Source: Enterococcus plantarum
GTDB taxonomy: Bacteria > Bacillota > Bacilli > Lactobacillales > Enterococcaceae
Assembly: GCF_001730295.1 (NCBI RefSeq)
Contig: NZ_MIKA01000045.1
Coordinates: forward strand, 62,001-126,000
Length of the DNA stretch: 64,000 bases
Direction of reading: 5' to 3'
Under the pieces are notes generated by a model that was not told the DNA's origin, ran no database searches, and saw nothing but the letters and a program-made list of their open reading frames with translations. This document shows, piece after piece, positions 53,244 through 62,236 of this stretch. Numbering within the stretch: position 1 is the first letter of the stretch; each line of letters begins with the position of its first letter. A program made the translations under genes and the position numbers.

Positions 53244-53504
53244 GTGGATGATAAAGAATTAGAACTGCGCAAGGAAGAACAACGTCAAAAGATTCGTGAA
53301 ATTGGACAGAATGCCCAACTCAAAAGTTTAGAAAGCCAGTTGAAAACAGAAAAAGAAGCCAATAAACACTTTGAAGAAATAGAGAGAACTTTAAAAGAAA
53401 TGAAAAAAGTGGTTGATTCCTGGGATAGGAAATACGAGAATACGCCCGAAAAAAGAAGGACGGAATTCCATGTCATTAAGGAAACCGATGTAAATCAGTT
53501 ATAA
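53244..53504 (+). CDS. Small coiled-coil protein of the effector operon
   Basis: 86 residues from GTG 53244, ten bases after AAAAAGG; a GTG nine bases earlier overlaps that site. Highly charged coiled coil (about 1-65). Function unknown; by position a further chaperone or partner for the lipase. The end of the operon is marked by a hairpin. Confidence 0.55.
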   Translation: MDDKELELRKEEQRQKIREIGQNAQLKSLESQLKTEKEANKHFEEIERTLKEMKKVVDSWDRKYENTPEKRRTEFHVIKETDVNQL

Positions 53505-53548
53505 GGAATGTATCTAGCTCAAAAATAACTATATATTATATCTATGAA

Positions 53549-53588
53549 GATCAATCATCTTAAATGGTGGTTGGTCTATTTTTGTGTT
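53549..53588 (+). terminator. Probable terminator of the effector operon
   Basis: GATCAATCATC pairs with GGTGGTTGGTC (three G-U pairs), followed by TATTTTTGTGTTTT. Confidence 0.5.
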
Positions 53589-53604
53589 TTAAGGAGGGAA
53601 TAAA

Positions 53605-53922
53605 ATGTTTGATAACAAAGAAAATCGTTACATCACGAATGGACTGAACGAAAAAGTACCAAAAGAAATCCAGCTCTATTGCTGGCAATTGATCGAAAAA
53701 AAAAAGGAAGCTGAAACATAATTAGACTACTTACAAATCTTTGAGTTCAATCCAGATAACCAACGCCAAGAAGTTGAAGTGATTCATCGACAAGAAGAAC
53801 CATTTTTCATTGATTATCATACCTACACCATAAAGGGAAAGATGCCTGATTTCCAAATTGAAAAATTATGGGTAATTGATGATGGTAGTCATCAAACTAT
53901 GTCATTACCAGAAGATTATTAA
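53605..53922 (+). pseudogene. DUF960 gene with in-frame TAA
   Basis: From ATG 53605 (strong AAGGAGGG) the frame gives MFDNKENRYITNGLNEKV and IQLYCWQLIEKKKEAET, then TAA at 53719-53721, and continues in the same frame with LDYLQIFEFNPDNQRQE to a stop at 53920-53922. Both halves match DUF960, whose full length is about 105 residues, so one base change has broken the gene. DUF960 is common on enterococcal mobile elements; function unknown. Confidence 0.8.
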
Positions 53923-53969
53923 CTGCATTTTTCTAAGAACCAACTACAACAATCATAAAGGAGAAAAAC

Positions 53970-54440
53970 ATGAAAACAAACCAACCGAGAAAACGTGTAG
54001 CTATTGTTAGTCTTGAACTGGTAAAAGAAGCCTCAACTTTTTACGCCGCTAGAACCTGTACTAGTCCTCAAGCTGTTTATGAGTTATTCGCTCCGTTTAT
54101 TGAAACAAAAGATCGAGAACATTTGGTGGTCGCTGGTTTAAACGTAAAAAATGAGCCAACGGCTATTCAAGTTGTTCATATAGGAACCATCAATCAATCA
54201 CTTGCTTTTCCTAGAGATATCTTAAAGATGGCGCTCCTATCAAATAGTGTGTCTATTTGTGTCGGGCATAATCATCCTTCAGGTAGTGTGACCGCTTCAT
54301 TATCGGATATTGAATTTACTGCGAAGTTAGAAAAAGCCTGTCGATTACTTCAAATCAATTTACAGGATCATCTGATAATTGGTAGTGGAGGGAAATATCT
54401 GTCTATGAAAGCAGAAAGATATATAACCGATAGTAAGTAA
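53970..54440 (+). CDS. RadC-like JAB-domain protein
   Basis: 156 residues with the MPN/JAB metal motif HNHPSGSVTASLSDIEFT (H.H.......S..D) and an N-terminal segment like the middle of RadC. It lacks the helix-hairpin-helix part of full RadC. Short JAB proteins of this type are typical cargo of plasmids, ICEs and phages and may act against restriction. It follows the broken DUF960 gene, behind AAAGGAG. Confidence 0.82.
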   Translation: MKTNQPRKRVAIVSLELVKEASTFYAARTCTSPQAVYELFAPFIETKDREHLVVAGLNVKNEPTAIQVVHIGTINQSLAFPRDILKMALLSNSVSICVGHNHPSGSVTASLSDIEFTAKLEKACRLLQINLQDHLIIGSGGKYLSMKAERYITDSK

Positions 54441-54670
54441 TGAAGCCTTAAGAGGTAAGCTCATAAGGTTATATTTATACCATAGAACGGAAGAAAAAAA
54501 CTAGCTTCCAACTAAAAGATGTTACAGTAATTGATAAGTCCAATTCACTTTTGGCTCAAGAGTGACATTCTTTTTTGAGTTTTTCTCTTACTAAAGTCAC
54601 GTCAAATAAGCAATCCAGTAATTGTGAAATTAAATGGACACTAAATATACTTTGGAAAGAACCGTTTTAA

Positions 54671-55678
54671 TTAAGATATACTAGATTCTCTTAAAACCAA
54701 TGAAACCGGGACGATGATTTGTCTGCCTAATTCCCCTTTTTTATTAATCAACTCTAATAATGATTCTACGGCATAATTGGCTATTAAATCCGTATTTTGC
54801 TTGACCGATGAAAGGGACGGCGTCGTGTATTTTCCAAAAGCAGTATCATCAAAGCCAACCAATTTAATTTTGTGTGGGACAGCAATCTGATTCTTCTTCA
54901 AACTTCGCATCAACTCTAAAGCAATGAGATCATTGATAGAAAAAATCCCATCTGTACTTGGATTCTTCTTGAGAAAAGCAAGCAAATTCTCTTCAAAATC
55001 AGACTGTTCAATATCAACAGCAAGCAGATGCTGTTTTTGATCGAATGGAATACTGTTTTTCTTCAAAGCATCTTTAAACCCTTTCAAGCGTTCTTTCGCA
55101 CTTGTCGATTTTTGATTGTGCATTGCGATAACAGGGTGTTGACAGCCTTCGTGGATCAGTTCTTCTGTACTTTCAAATGCACCTTGATAATGATTGGACG
55201 AAATAAAAATAGTATCTTCTTTCATTTTCGGCTCTCGATCGATACAAATATAAGGAATCTTTTTTTCAGCATTAGAAGAAGCAAATTCAAACGCTTCTGC
55301 ACCAGAAATAACAATTAGCCCATCAACACCTTTGCCTTCTAAAATCCGCAAATAAGCAAGCTCTTTTTCTGAACTTCTGGACGTATTACAAATAATGGTG
55401 GAATACCCCTTAGCAAATAAAATCTCTTCTAAACGCTGAACAACATCGGAAAAGAAATAGTTACTGATGTCCGGCACCAATATACCAATCGTAAATGATT
55501 TATTCATACGTAAATTTTTAGCGCTGTAATTCATTTTGTATCCTGTTTCTTCAATAACTTTTAGAACCTTTTTTCTAGTTTCTTCAGAAAATCGTCCATT
55601 ATCGTTGATAACTCTTGAAACAGTGGCGACAGAAACACCTGCTATTTCAGCAATATCTTTAATCGAATAGTTTGTCAT
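54671..55678 (-). CDS. LacI-family transcriptional repressor
   Basis: 335 residues. N-terminal helix-turn-helix IKDIAEIAGVSVATVSRVIN and hinge NYSAKNLRMNKS; periplasmic-binding-type effector domain. It is divergent from the sugar operon and three operator-like palindromes lie between, so it most likely represses both itself and the operon until the sugar or its phosphate is present. Member of the CcpA/RbsR group. Confidence 0.9.
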   Translation of the reverse strand: MTNYSIKDIAEIAGVSVATVSRVINDNGRFSEETRKKVLKVIEETGYKMNYSAKNLRMNKSFTIGILVPDISNYFFSDVVQRLEEILFAKGYSTIICNTSRSSEKELAYLRILEGKGVDGLIVISGAEAFEFASSNAEKKIPYICIDREPKMKEDTIFISSNHYQGAFESTEELIHEGCQHPVIAMHNQKSTSAKERLKGFKDALKKNSIPFDQKQHLLAVDIEQSDFEENLLAFLKKNPSTDGIFSINDLIALELMRSLKKNQIAVPHKIKLVGFDDTAFGKYTTPSLSSVKQNTDLIANYAVESLLELINKKGELGRQIIVPVSLVLRESSIS

Positions 55679-55695
55679 AAATGGTATCCTCTTGC

Positions 55696-55869
55696 GTAAT
55701 CGTTCTCTTTTTTTCTTACATATTTACCCACATTTTCTCATAAAAAGACATTGAATACAAATTTTCACTGGAAATTTTAGTTGACAGGTCAAAATATTGG
55801 TGATATATTAACCACGAAAGAAGGTAAACGATTACTCAATATTTTTTCGGCACTTGGGTAATCGTTATC
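55696..55869. promoter_or_regulatory. Three LacI-type operators between the divergent genes
   Basis: GTAATCGTTCTC (55696-55707), GTAAACGATTAC (55824-55835) and GTAATCGTTATC (55858-55869) share a GTAA.CG.T core with central CG. The first lies in the leader of the repressor gene, the second and third just after the predicted operon start. Spacing would allow looping. CcpA may also use them. Confidence 0.65.
55781..55809 (+). promoter_or_regulatory. Sugar operon promoter
   Basis: A perfect TTGACA (55781-55786), 17 bases, TATATT (55804-55809); start near 55816, directly before two operators. Confidence 0.75.
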
Positions 55870-55889
55870 TCAAATCAGGAGGGAACGCG

Positions 55890-56537
55890 ATGACCAAATT
55901 ATTATGCTCGTCTATGATGTGCGCCAATTTTTCTAATCTCAAAAAAGAGACCCAAGAACTTGATCAAGCAGGCATCGATATTTTTCATATGGATTTTATG
56001 GATGGCAGTTTTGTCCCCAATTTTGGAATGGGGTTGCAAGATTTTGAATTAGTTCGTTCCGTTACGGATAAACCTGTAGATGTCCATTTGATGATCCAAG
56101 AGCCGAGCAAGTATGTTGAAATGTTTGCAGATCTTGGCGCAGATATTATTTATATTCATCCAGAAGCAGACCAACAAGTGGCGCGAACACTTGAAACGAT
56201 TCATCAAAAGGGAAAAAAAGCTGGGATTGCGATTAACCCAGGAACATCGGTTGAAATGATTCAAGGGCTATTACCGTTAGTAGAGTATGTGATGGTGATG
56301 ACGGTTAATCCAGGGTTTGCTGGCCAAAAGTATTTAGCATATACGGATCCAAAAATAGAAAAGTTAGTCGCTTTATCAAAAGAATATGATTTTGAAGTGA
56401 TGGTAGATGGCGCAATTTCACCAGAAAAAGTTGAACGATTAAGTAAAGTTGGTGTAGCGGGTTTTGTGTTAGGAACCTCAGCGTTATTTGGCAAAACTGG
56501 AACCTATAGCGAAACATTGTCGAAATTGAGAGCCTAA
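55890..56537 (+). CDS. Ribulose-phosphate 3-epimerase family, possibly allulose-6-phosphate 3-epimerase
   Basis: 215 residues from ATG 55890 behind AGGAGGG; an ATG 36 bases upstream has no site. TIM barrel with HMDFMDGSFVPN, DVHLMI, MTVNPGFAGQK and MVDGAI, the metal and phosphate residues of RPE enzymes. A housekeeping RPE is normally elsewhere, and linkage with an RpiB-type isomerase and a PTS makes AlsE-like epimerisation of a ketohexose 6-phosphate likely. Ribulose 5-phosphate epimerase cannot be excluded. Confidence 0.82.
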   Translation: MTKLLCSSMMCANFSNLKKETQELDQAGIDIFHMDFMDGSFVPNFGMGLQDFELVRSVTDKPVDVHLMIQEPSKYVEMFADLGADIIYIHPEADQQVARTLETIHQKGKKAGIAINPGTSVEMIQGLLPLVEYVMVMTVNPGFAGQKYLAYTDPKIEKLVALSKEYDFEVMVDGAISPEKVERLSKVGVAGFVLGTSALFGKTGTYSETLSKLRA

Positions 56538-56577
56538 AATTTCAAGGTCTAGGAATCAAAATAGGAGGAAGAAGTTT

Positions 56578-57015
56578 ATGAAACTAGCAATTGGGAATGA
56601 CCACGTAGGATTTGAACTAAAACCAATCATCGTAGACTATTTAAAAGAATTAGGACACGAGGTGCAAGATTTCGGCGCATACTCATCAGAGAGGACGGAT
56701 TATCCACTGTATGGAAAAAAAGTGGCGGAAGAAGTTGCTTCCGGAAATGTGGATGCTGGAATTTTAATCTGTGGCACAGGTGTTGGAATTTCGATTGCTG
56801 CGAATAAAGTAAAGGGCATTCGTGCAGTTGTTTGTAGTGAACCATATTCAGCTAAGCTTTCAAAAGAGCATAACAATACGAACGTAGTAGCATTTGGTTC
56901 ACGAGTGGTCGGCAGTGAGCTGGCTAAAATGATTGTAAAAGAATGGTTAGAAGCTACGTTTGAGGGTGGAAGGCATGGCAAACGAGTCGAGATGATGCAG
57001 CAAATGGAAAAATAA
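56578..57015 (+). CDS. RpiB/LacAB-type sugar-phosphate isomerase
   Basis: 145 residues. N-terminal AIGNDHVGFELKP and catalytic ICGTGVGISIAANK (Cys base) with R/H-rich tail. RpiB enzymes isomerise ribose 5-phosphate and, in several bacteria, allose 6-phosphate to allulose 6-phosphate. Both this and the preceding gene would complete allose 6-phosphate to fructose 6-phosphate. AGGAGGAAG precedes the ATG. Confidence 0.87.
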   Translation: MKLAIGNDHVGFELKPIIVDYLKELGHEVQDFGAYSSERTDYPLYGKKVAEEVASGNVDAGILICGTGVGISIAANKVKGIRAVVCSEPYSAKLSKEHNNTNVVAFGSRVVGSELAKMIVKEWLEATFEGGRHGKRVEMMQQMEK

Positions 57016-57144
57016 AAAGAGATAGATTTTCTCTGAAATTTTGAATATAATTGATAAAATATGGAATAAATTGAAAATAAATGGTTGTAATTGAAAAAAA
57101 GAGATGCTATTATGGGGGAGTAGAAGAGAAAAGGAGGAATAAAA

Positions 57145-58071
57145 ATGAAGTTAGCAACAAGAATCAACTCATTTTTACCGAAGTTCAATAATGATGTAGA
57201 AGAAGTGTTACAAGAGTTTGGCCGTTTAGGGTTAACCCATGTTGATTTTAATTATCCAGAACATGTAGAAAATAGTAAGGCTGGAAAGATGAAAGAGCTT
57301 TTACAGAAAAATAATTTACAAGCAAATGGCGTCGCATTACGCTTCAGAAGTGAGTTTATCAACGGTGAATTGGGAAATTCGGATCAGACCATTTCGGACA
57401 ATGCCGTTCAGTTATGTAAAGAAGCTTGTGACTATTGTCGTGAAGTGGGGGGAGAAGTAGTCACAATCTGGTTAGGATTTGATGGGTTTGATTATTCATT
57501 CCAAATTGACTATGAAAAAGTTTGGAACCAAATCAAAGCCTGTATGATCGAAATTACAGACTATGCGCCTGATCTTAAGATCAGCATTGAGTACAAGCCG
57601 TTTCAACCAAGAGCCTATGCATTCTTAGATAGTTTCGGAGTTGCTTTATCAATGGTTCATGAGGTTGGTCGTGAAAATTTAGGGATTACCTTAGATTATT
57701 GCCACATGCTAATGAAACATGAAAATCCAGCATACGGCGCGAGCATCTTAGGCAGTCGTCAAAAATTATTTGGGGTTCATTTAAATGATGGTTATGGGCT
57801 AAACGATGATGGCTTAATGATTGGTACAAGTAGCTTGATTAAGACGATCGAATTTATTTACTATACGAAGTTACACAATTATGATCACGCTTTCTATTTT
57901 GATACATTCCCAATTATTGAAGATCCTGTAGAAGAGTGTGAAAGAAATATCAACATGATCAAAAAAATTGATGCCATTATTGACCGACTAGGGATGGAAT
58001 ACATTGCAGATATCATTAAACAAAATAGTGCCGTTAAAGTAAGTGATTTAGTATTAGAAATCTTAGCTTAA
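57145..58071 (+). CDS. Sugar phosphate isomerase/epimerase, AP-endonuclease-2-like TIM barrel
   Basis: 308 residues of the tagatose-3-epimerase/xylose-isomerase-like superfamily. Metal-type residues: SIEYKPFQPR, TLDYCHMLMKHEN, GVHLNDGYG and the late FDTFP. It may epimerise the free or phosphorylated sugar before the RpiB step. Exact substrate unknown. AAAGGAGG precedes the ATG; a 130-base gap with AT-rich DNA lies before it. Confidence 0.82.
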   Translation: MKLATRINSFLPKFNNDVEEVLQEFGRLGLTHVDFNYPEHVENSKAGKMKELLQKNNLQANGVALRFRSEFINGELGNSDQTISDNAVQLCKEACDYCREVGGEVVTIWLGFDGFDYSFQIDYEKVWNQIKACMIEITDYAPDLKISIEYKPFQPRAYAFLDSFGVALSMVHEVGRENLGITLDYCHMLMKHENPAYGASILGSRQKLFGVHLNDGYGLNDDGLMIGTSSLIKTIEFIYYTKLHNYDHAFYFDTFPIIEDPVEECERNINMIKKIDAIIDRLGMEYIADIIKQNSAVKVSDLVLEILA

Positions 58072-58122
58072 GATTTCTAATACGTGATTCTAAGAATAAA
58101 AACAACCGGGGAGTGAATAAAA

Positions 58123-59496
58123 ATGGATTTCAAATTAGCAGCAAAAGAAATATTAGAAAATATTGGCGGTCCAGATAATTTAGCGAATATGACCCATTGT
58201 GCTACACGCTTGAGATTAACGTTGAAAGATCCTTCAAAGGCAAATGACGAAGCTGTGAAAGAAATCGATGGTGTTGTCAATGTTGTCAATAAAGCAGGAC
58301 AATACCAAATCTTGATTGGGACAGAAGTTCCCAAATTATATGATGAATTTGAAGCACTCGTCACAGGTGAAGATAGCAACGTTCAAGCGAATACTAGTGG
58401 AGAGAGTTCTGGTAATCTGATAAGTGCCATTTTTTCAGCTATTTCGGCAATTTTTGCTCCACTATTACCTGCATTGGCTGGTTCAGGAATTTTACGAGGC
58501 TTATTGATTTTAGCTGTCCAAACGGGGATTTTATCGGAAAATAGCGGAACGTACAGTATCTTAAATGTAGCGTCGATGAGTGTCTTTTATTTTTTGCCAG
58601 TTTTGTTAGCGTTTACTTCAGCTAGAAGATTTGGTGCCAGCCCTTATTTATCTGCTCTGATTGGTGCAGCATTATTAAATCCAGACTTTATTGCATTGAT
58701 GGGAGATACTGGGAACGGTGCAACAACAAGCTTCTTGAAAATCCCCGTGGTTTTGATGAATTACAATTCAACAGTTGTGCCGATCATTCTTTCCATTTGG
58801 GCGTTTTCTTATCTATATAAGTTTTTAGATAAAAAAGTTCCAGAGACGCTAAAATTAGTGGTTGTACCGCTGATTTCCTTGGCGGTAATGATTCCATTAA
58901 CTATTATCGTGATTGGGCCGATTGGTGTCTATAGTGGTGAAGCAGTGGCTCAAGTGGTGAATTGGTTGATTGAACGAAGTAGCATTTTGACAGGTATTTT
59001 GATTGGTGGTGGTTGGAGTGTGCTTGTTAGTTTAGGGATTCACTGGGCTGTTAATCCAATCATGATCAATAATGTTTCAACATATGGTTTTGACTATATT
59101 GTACCGTTTACCTTTGCTTGTAACTTTGCCGTTATTGGTACAACGATTGGCGTATATTGTAAAGCGAGAAACAAAAAATTGCGTAGTTTTGCCGTAACAG
59201 GTCTCGTAACGATTGCACTTTCAGCAATTATTGAACCAACACTCTTTGGTTTATTAGTAAAAAACAAAAAATTATTTTTAGCTCAAATTATTGGTGGTGC
59301 CGTGGGTGGTGCTTATTTAGGACTGATGAAAGTTGTAACCAATGCCTTTGTGTTTGGGAGTGTAACAACCTTTCCAGCTTTTGTGACAGATAATGCGTCA
59401 AACTTTATTCAGGCTATGATTGGATTAGCTATTTCACTAGTTACGTCAGCCGTGTTAGCCTATATGTTTACAGAGAAAGACGAACTGTTATCGTAA
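58123..59496 (+). CDS. PTS sugar transporter EIIBC
   Basis: 457 residues. EIIB domain (1-85) with the phospho-Cys in NMTHCATRLRLTL, then an EIIC domain of about ten membrane segments with the IIEPTLFGLL signature. It belongs to the glucose-glucoside (beta-glucoside, sucrose) branch. No EIIA domain is fused, so EIIA must be shared from another system. Brings in the sugar of this locus as a phosphate ester. GGGGAG before ATG. Confidence 0.88.
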   Translation: MDFKLAAKEILENIGGPDNLANMTHCATRLRLTLKDPSKANDEAVKEIDGVVNVVNKAGQYQILIGTEVPKLYDEFEALVTGEDSNVQANTSGESSGNLISAIFSAISAIFAPLLPALAGSGILRGLLILAVQTGILSENSGTYSILNVASMSVFYFLPVLLAFTSARRFGASPYLSALIGAALLNPDFIALMGDTGNGATTSFLKIPVVLMNYNSTVVPIILSIWAFSYLYKFLDKKVPETLKLVVVPLISLAVMIPLTIIVIGPIGVYSGEAVAQVVNWLIERSSILTGILIGGGWSVLVSLGIHWAVNPIMINNVSTYGFDYIVPFTFACNFAVIGTTIGVYCKARNKKLRSFAVTGLVTIALSAIIEPTLFGLLVKNKKLFLAQIIGGAVGGAYLGLMKVVTNAFVFGSVTTFPAFVTDNASNFIQAMIGLAISLVTSAVLAYMFTEKDELLS

Positions 59497-59619
59497 CATC
59501 TAAAAATAACTTCTTTCAAATGCATTGATTTCGTTACTATTTATCCAGATTTATGGTATTTTAAGAATGGGTAATCTTCTTGCAAGCAATAGTAATGAAA
59601 AAAATGAAAGGAGTTTCTT

Positions 59620-60357
59620 ATGATTCCATACATTCGACAAGAAAAAATTATTGAAATACTAGAGAGTAGAGAGTTGATCAGAATTGAGGAATTACAAAAG
59701 TTAATACCTGAAGTATCAATTTCAACTCTTAGACGTGATTTAAAAGAACTAGAAGGACTAAACAAAGTACAGACTTTATCAGGAGGTGCTGTCAAGATTT
59801 CTTCAAGTGTGTCAGAGTTACCGATGGCAACGAAAGCTAGTTTACAAATGAAAGAAAAACGCTATATAGCTGAACTAGCTGCTCGTGAAGTAGCTGCTGG
59901 AGAAACGGTTTATTTAGATTCAGGCTCAACCTGTACAACGCTTCTAAGAGAATTACTTAAAAAAAAGATTCGGATCATTACGACCAATACGGATGTACTT
60001 AGATTGACAGGAGAGTTTGAAGCGGAAGTCACGATTTTAGGTGGAACCTACGATCCTAAAATTTCTTCATTAAGTGGGCCGTTAGCTGAAGCAAATATCC
60101 AAAAATATGTTTTTGATAAGGCCTTTCTAGGCGCAAATGGTATCGATTTGAAATTTGGAGTAACAACACCTAATTTAGTAGAAGCAATCAAGAAGAAGAC
60201 TGTAATTGATCATGCGAAAAAAGCATTTCTACTGTGTGATAGTTCTAAGTTTCATAAAACATCTGCGGTGAAATCTTTTGAATTAAATGAAGTCATTTTG
60301 ATTACGGATAAAGCAGATTCTGATCTAGGTAAAGAAATGACAATTATTTCCAAATAG
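59620..60357 (+). CDS. DeoR/GlpR-family regulator
   Basis: 245 residues. N-terminal DeoR winged helix (RQEKIIEILESRE, SISTLRRDLKELE) and a sugar-phosphate sensor domain (YLDSGSTCTTLLREL, TTNTDVL, FLGANGID). It lies after the PTS gene and is probably the second controller of the locus, sensing the phosphorylated product. AAAGGAG before ATG. Confidence 0.9.
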   Translation: MIPYIRQEKIIEILESRELIRIEELQKLIPEVSISTLRRDLKELEGLNKVQTLSGGAVKISSSVSELPMATKASLQMKEKRYIAELAAREVAAGETVYLDSGSTCTTLLRELLKKKIRIITTNTDVLRLTGEFEAEVTILGGTYDPKISSLSGPLAEANIQKYVFDKAFLGANGIDLKFGVTTPNLVEAIKKKTVIDHAKKAFLLCDSSKFHKTSAVKSFELNEVILITDKADSDLGKEMTIISK

Positions 60358-60370
60358 GGAATGTAAAATA

Positions 60371-60407
60371 AAGCACGTCTCTCTTTTTTTTAGAGACGTG
60401 CTTCATT
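60371..60407. terminator. Bidirectional terminator
   Basis: AAGCACGTCTCT pairs with AGAGACGTGCTT around a T-rich loop. Confidence 0.75.
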
Positions 60408-60447
60408 ATATTTCAATAAAATTCAAAAATACTCATAGATAGCATCG

Positions 60448-61218
60448 TTAACTTCTCAAACCACGCCCTCGATCAATCAAATACCAACAAACGGCATAAA
60501 GTACTGATATGAAAAGAATCAAGATAATCAGAGAAAATAGGATTGGTACATCGATCGTTCCAAGAAAACCGTATCTAAAACCTGAAATCATATACACGAT
60601 TGGATTGATTTTTGAAATAGCCTGCCAGACCGGCGGCAACATTGAGATTGCATAAAATACCCCACCAAGATAGGTTAAAGGCTGTAAAACAAAAGTTGGC
60701 ACAATCGATACGTCATCAAAAGATTGTGCGAAAATACCATTTAAGAGACCTGCCAATGAAAATAAAATAGCGGTCATCAGAAGGGTAATAATCACAATAG
60801 ACCAAGAATAAACGTGAAGGGGGACAAAGAATAGGGAGATCATTGTGACGAGTGTACCGACTAGAATACTTCTGCCAAGTCCCCCGAAGACAAATCCCCA
60901 AATAATAATGTGCGTTGGAACTGGAGCAACTAGTAGTTCTTCAATATTTTTCTGAAACTTTTGTGAGAAAAATGAGGAAGAGACATTGGCATAAGAGCTT
61001 GTGATGACAGACATCATGATGAGTCCAGGGACGATGAATTCCATATAAGAAAATCCGCCCATCTCGCCAATCCGTCCGCCAATCAGGTTTCCGAAAATAA
61101 CGAAATAAAGTGATGTAGTGATTACTGGTGGTACCAACGTTTGTACCCAAATTCGCAGATAGCGATTGGTTTCTTTTACTGCAAGACTTCTGAGAGCCGT
61201 GAAATATAACTTAAACAT
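60448..61218 (-). CDS. ABC-2 type transporter permease
   Basis: 256 residues, six membrane segments, ABC-2 fold (VPGLIMMSVITSSYAN; FVLQPLTYLGGVFYAIS). It resembles the YadH/DrrB exporter group. Encoded after its ATPase, with an 85-base gap. Together they export an unknown hydrophobic or toxic compound. Confidence 0.88.
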   Translation of the reverse strand: MFKLYFTALRSLAVKETNRYLRIWVQTLVPPVITTSLYFVIFGNLIGGRIGEMGGFSYMEFIVPGLIMMSVITSSYANVSSSFFSQKFQKNIEELLVAPVPTHIIIWGFVFGGLGRSILVGTLVTMISLFFVPLHVYSWSIVIITLLMTAILFSLAGLLNGIFAQSFDDVSIVPTFVLQPLTYLGGVFYAISMLPPVWQAISKINPIVYMISGFRYGFLGTIDVPILFSLIILILFISVLYAVCWYLIDRGRGLRS

Positions 61219-61303
61219 TTTTATTCTCCTTATTCATATCAATGTAGTGATTTTTCAAAAAGAAAAACCAATCTGATTCTCCTAGCGTAACTATTCCCTT
61301 AGC

Positions 61304-62236
61304 TTAATAACTGGCATCCATCGGGTGTTTTTCGTCCGTGATTTTAAGGAATAGCTCCTCTAAACGGTTGGATTTATTACGCATGGAAAGTACCTGTATC
61401 CCTTGTGTAGTCAGCTGTTCAAACAATCCGTTCAATCCTTGATTACGTTCGACTTCTACCTCAAGGGTTTGCTCATCTTCAAAGATACTTTTGTACCCTA
61501 TGATTTCAGGTTCCTTATCAAAAGGAGCCAGATCAAAGATAAAGGTTTCAAATTGTAATTTGGCTAGTAGTGTTCTCATACTAGTATTTTCAATCAACTG
61601 ACCAGATTGGATGATTCCGATATTTCGACAAAGCATTTCAGCTTCTTCAAGGTAGTGGGTTGTTAGAATGATTGTAGTACCATTTTCGTTTAACTCTCTT
61701 AGAAAATCCCACATTTCCCGTCTTAATTCAATATCGACTCCTGCTGTAGGCTCATCTAAAATAAGTAAGCGAGGTTCATGCATCAAAGCGCGTGCAATCA
61801 TTAATCTACGTTTCATACCACCTGAAAGCATTCTGGCACGGACGTTTCGTTTTTCCCATAAATCTGATTGCTTCAGATATTTTTCGCTACGTTTCAGTGC
61901 ATCTTTTTTCGAGACGCCGTAGTAGCCCGCTTGGTTGATCACGATTTGTTCGACTGTTTCAAATGGATTAAAGTTAAACTCTTGTGGAACGAGCCCAATC
62001 TGTTGTTTGGCAAGAACTAAATCATTATCTAGATCATAACCAAAAACCTTTACCTTCCCAGATGTTTTGTTGACAAGCGAGGTGATAATACCGATTGTAG
62101 TTGATTTCCCAGCGCCATTTGGTCCTAAAAGTGCGTAAAAATCGCCTTCTTCTACAGTTAAGTCGATACCTTTGAGGGCCTCGACACCACTACCGTAGAT
62201 TTTTTTTAGGTCGTTTATTTCTAGTGCATACGTCAT
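61304..62236 (-). CDS. ABC transporter ATP-binding protein (DrrA/YadG-like)
   Basis: 310 residues. Walker A GPNGAGKST, signature RMLSGGMKRRL, Walker B LLILDEP and LTTHYLEEAE. The C-terminal extension of about 80 residues is typical of DrrA-type exporter ATPases. Its start is directly adjacent to the stop of the ArsR-type gene, so the regulator and transporter are one operon. Confidence 0.92.
   Translation of the reverse strand: MTYALEINDLKKIYGSGVEALKGIDLTVEEGDFYALLGPNGAGKSTTIGIITSLVNKTSGKVKVFGYDLDNDLVLAKQQIGLVPQEFNFNPFETVEQIVINQAGYYGVSKKDALKRSEKYLKQSDLWEKRNVRARMLSGGMKRRLMIARALMHEPRLLILDEPTAGVDIELRREMWDFLRELNENGTTIILTTHYLEEAEMLCRNIGIIQSGQLIENTSMRTLLAKLQFETFIFDLAPFDKEPEIIGYKSIFEDEQTLEVEVERNQGLNGLFEQLTTQGIQVLSMRNKSNRLEELFLKITDEKHPMDASY

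Noticed and set aside
57145-58071. DNA repair endonuclease IV
   Set aside because: The barrel is related, but the genes around it are for sugar uptake and the motifs fit the isomerase/epimerase branch.
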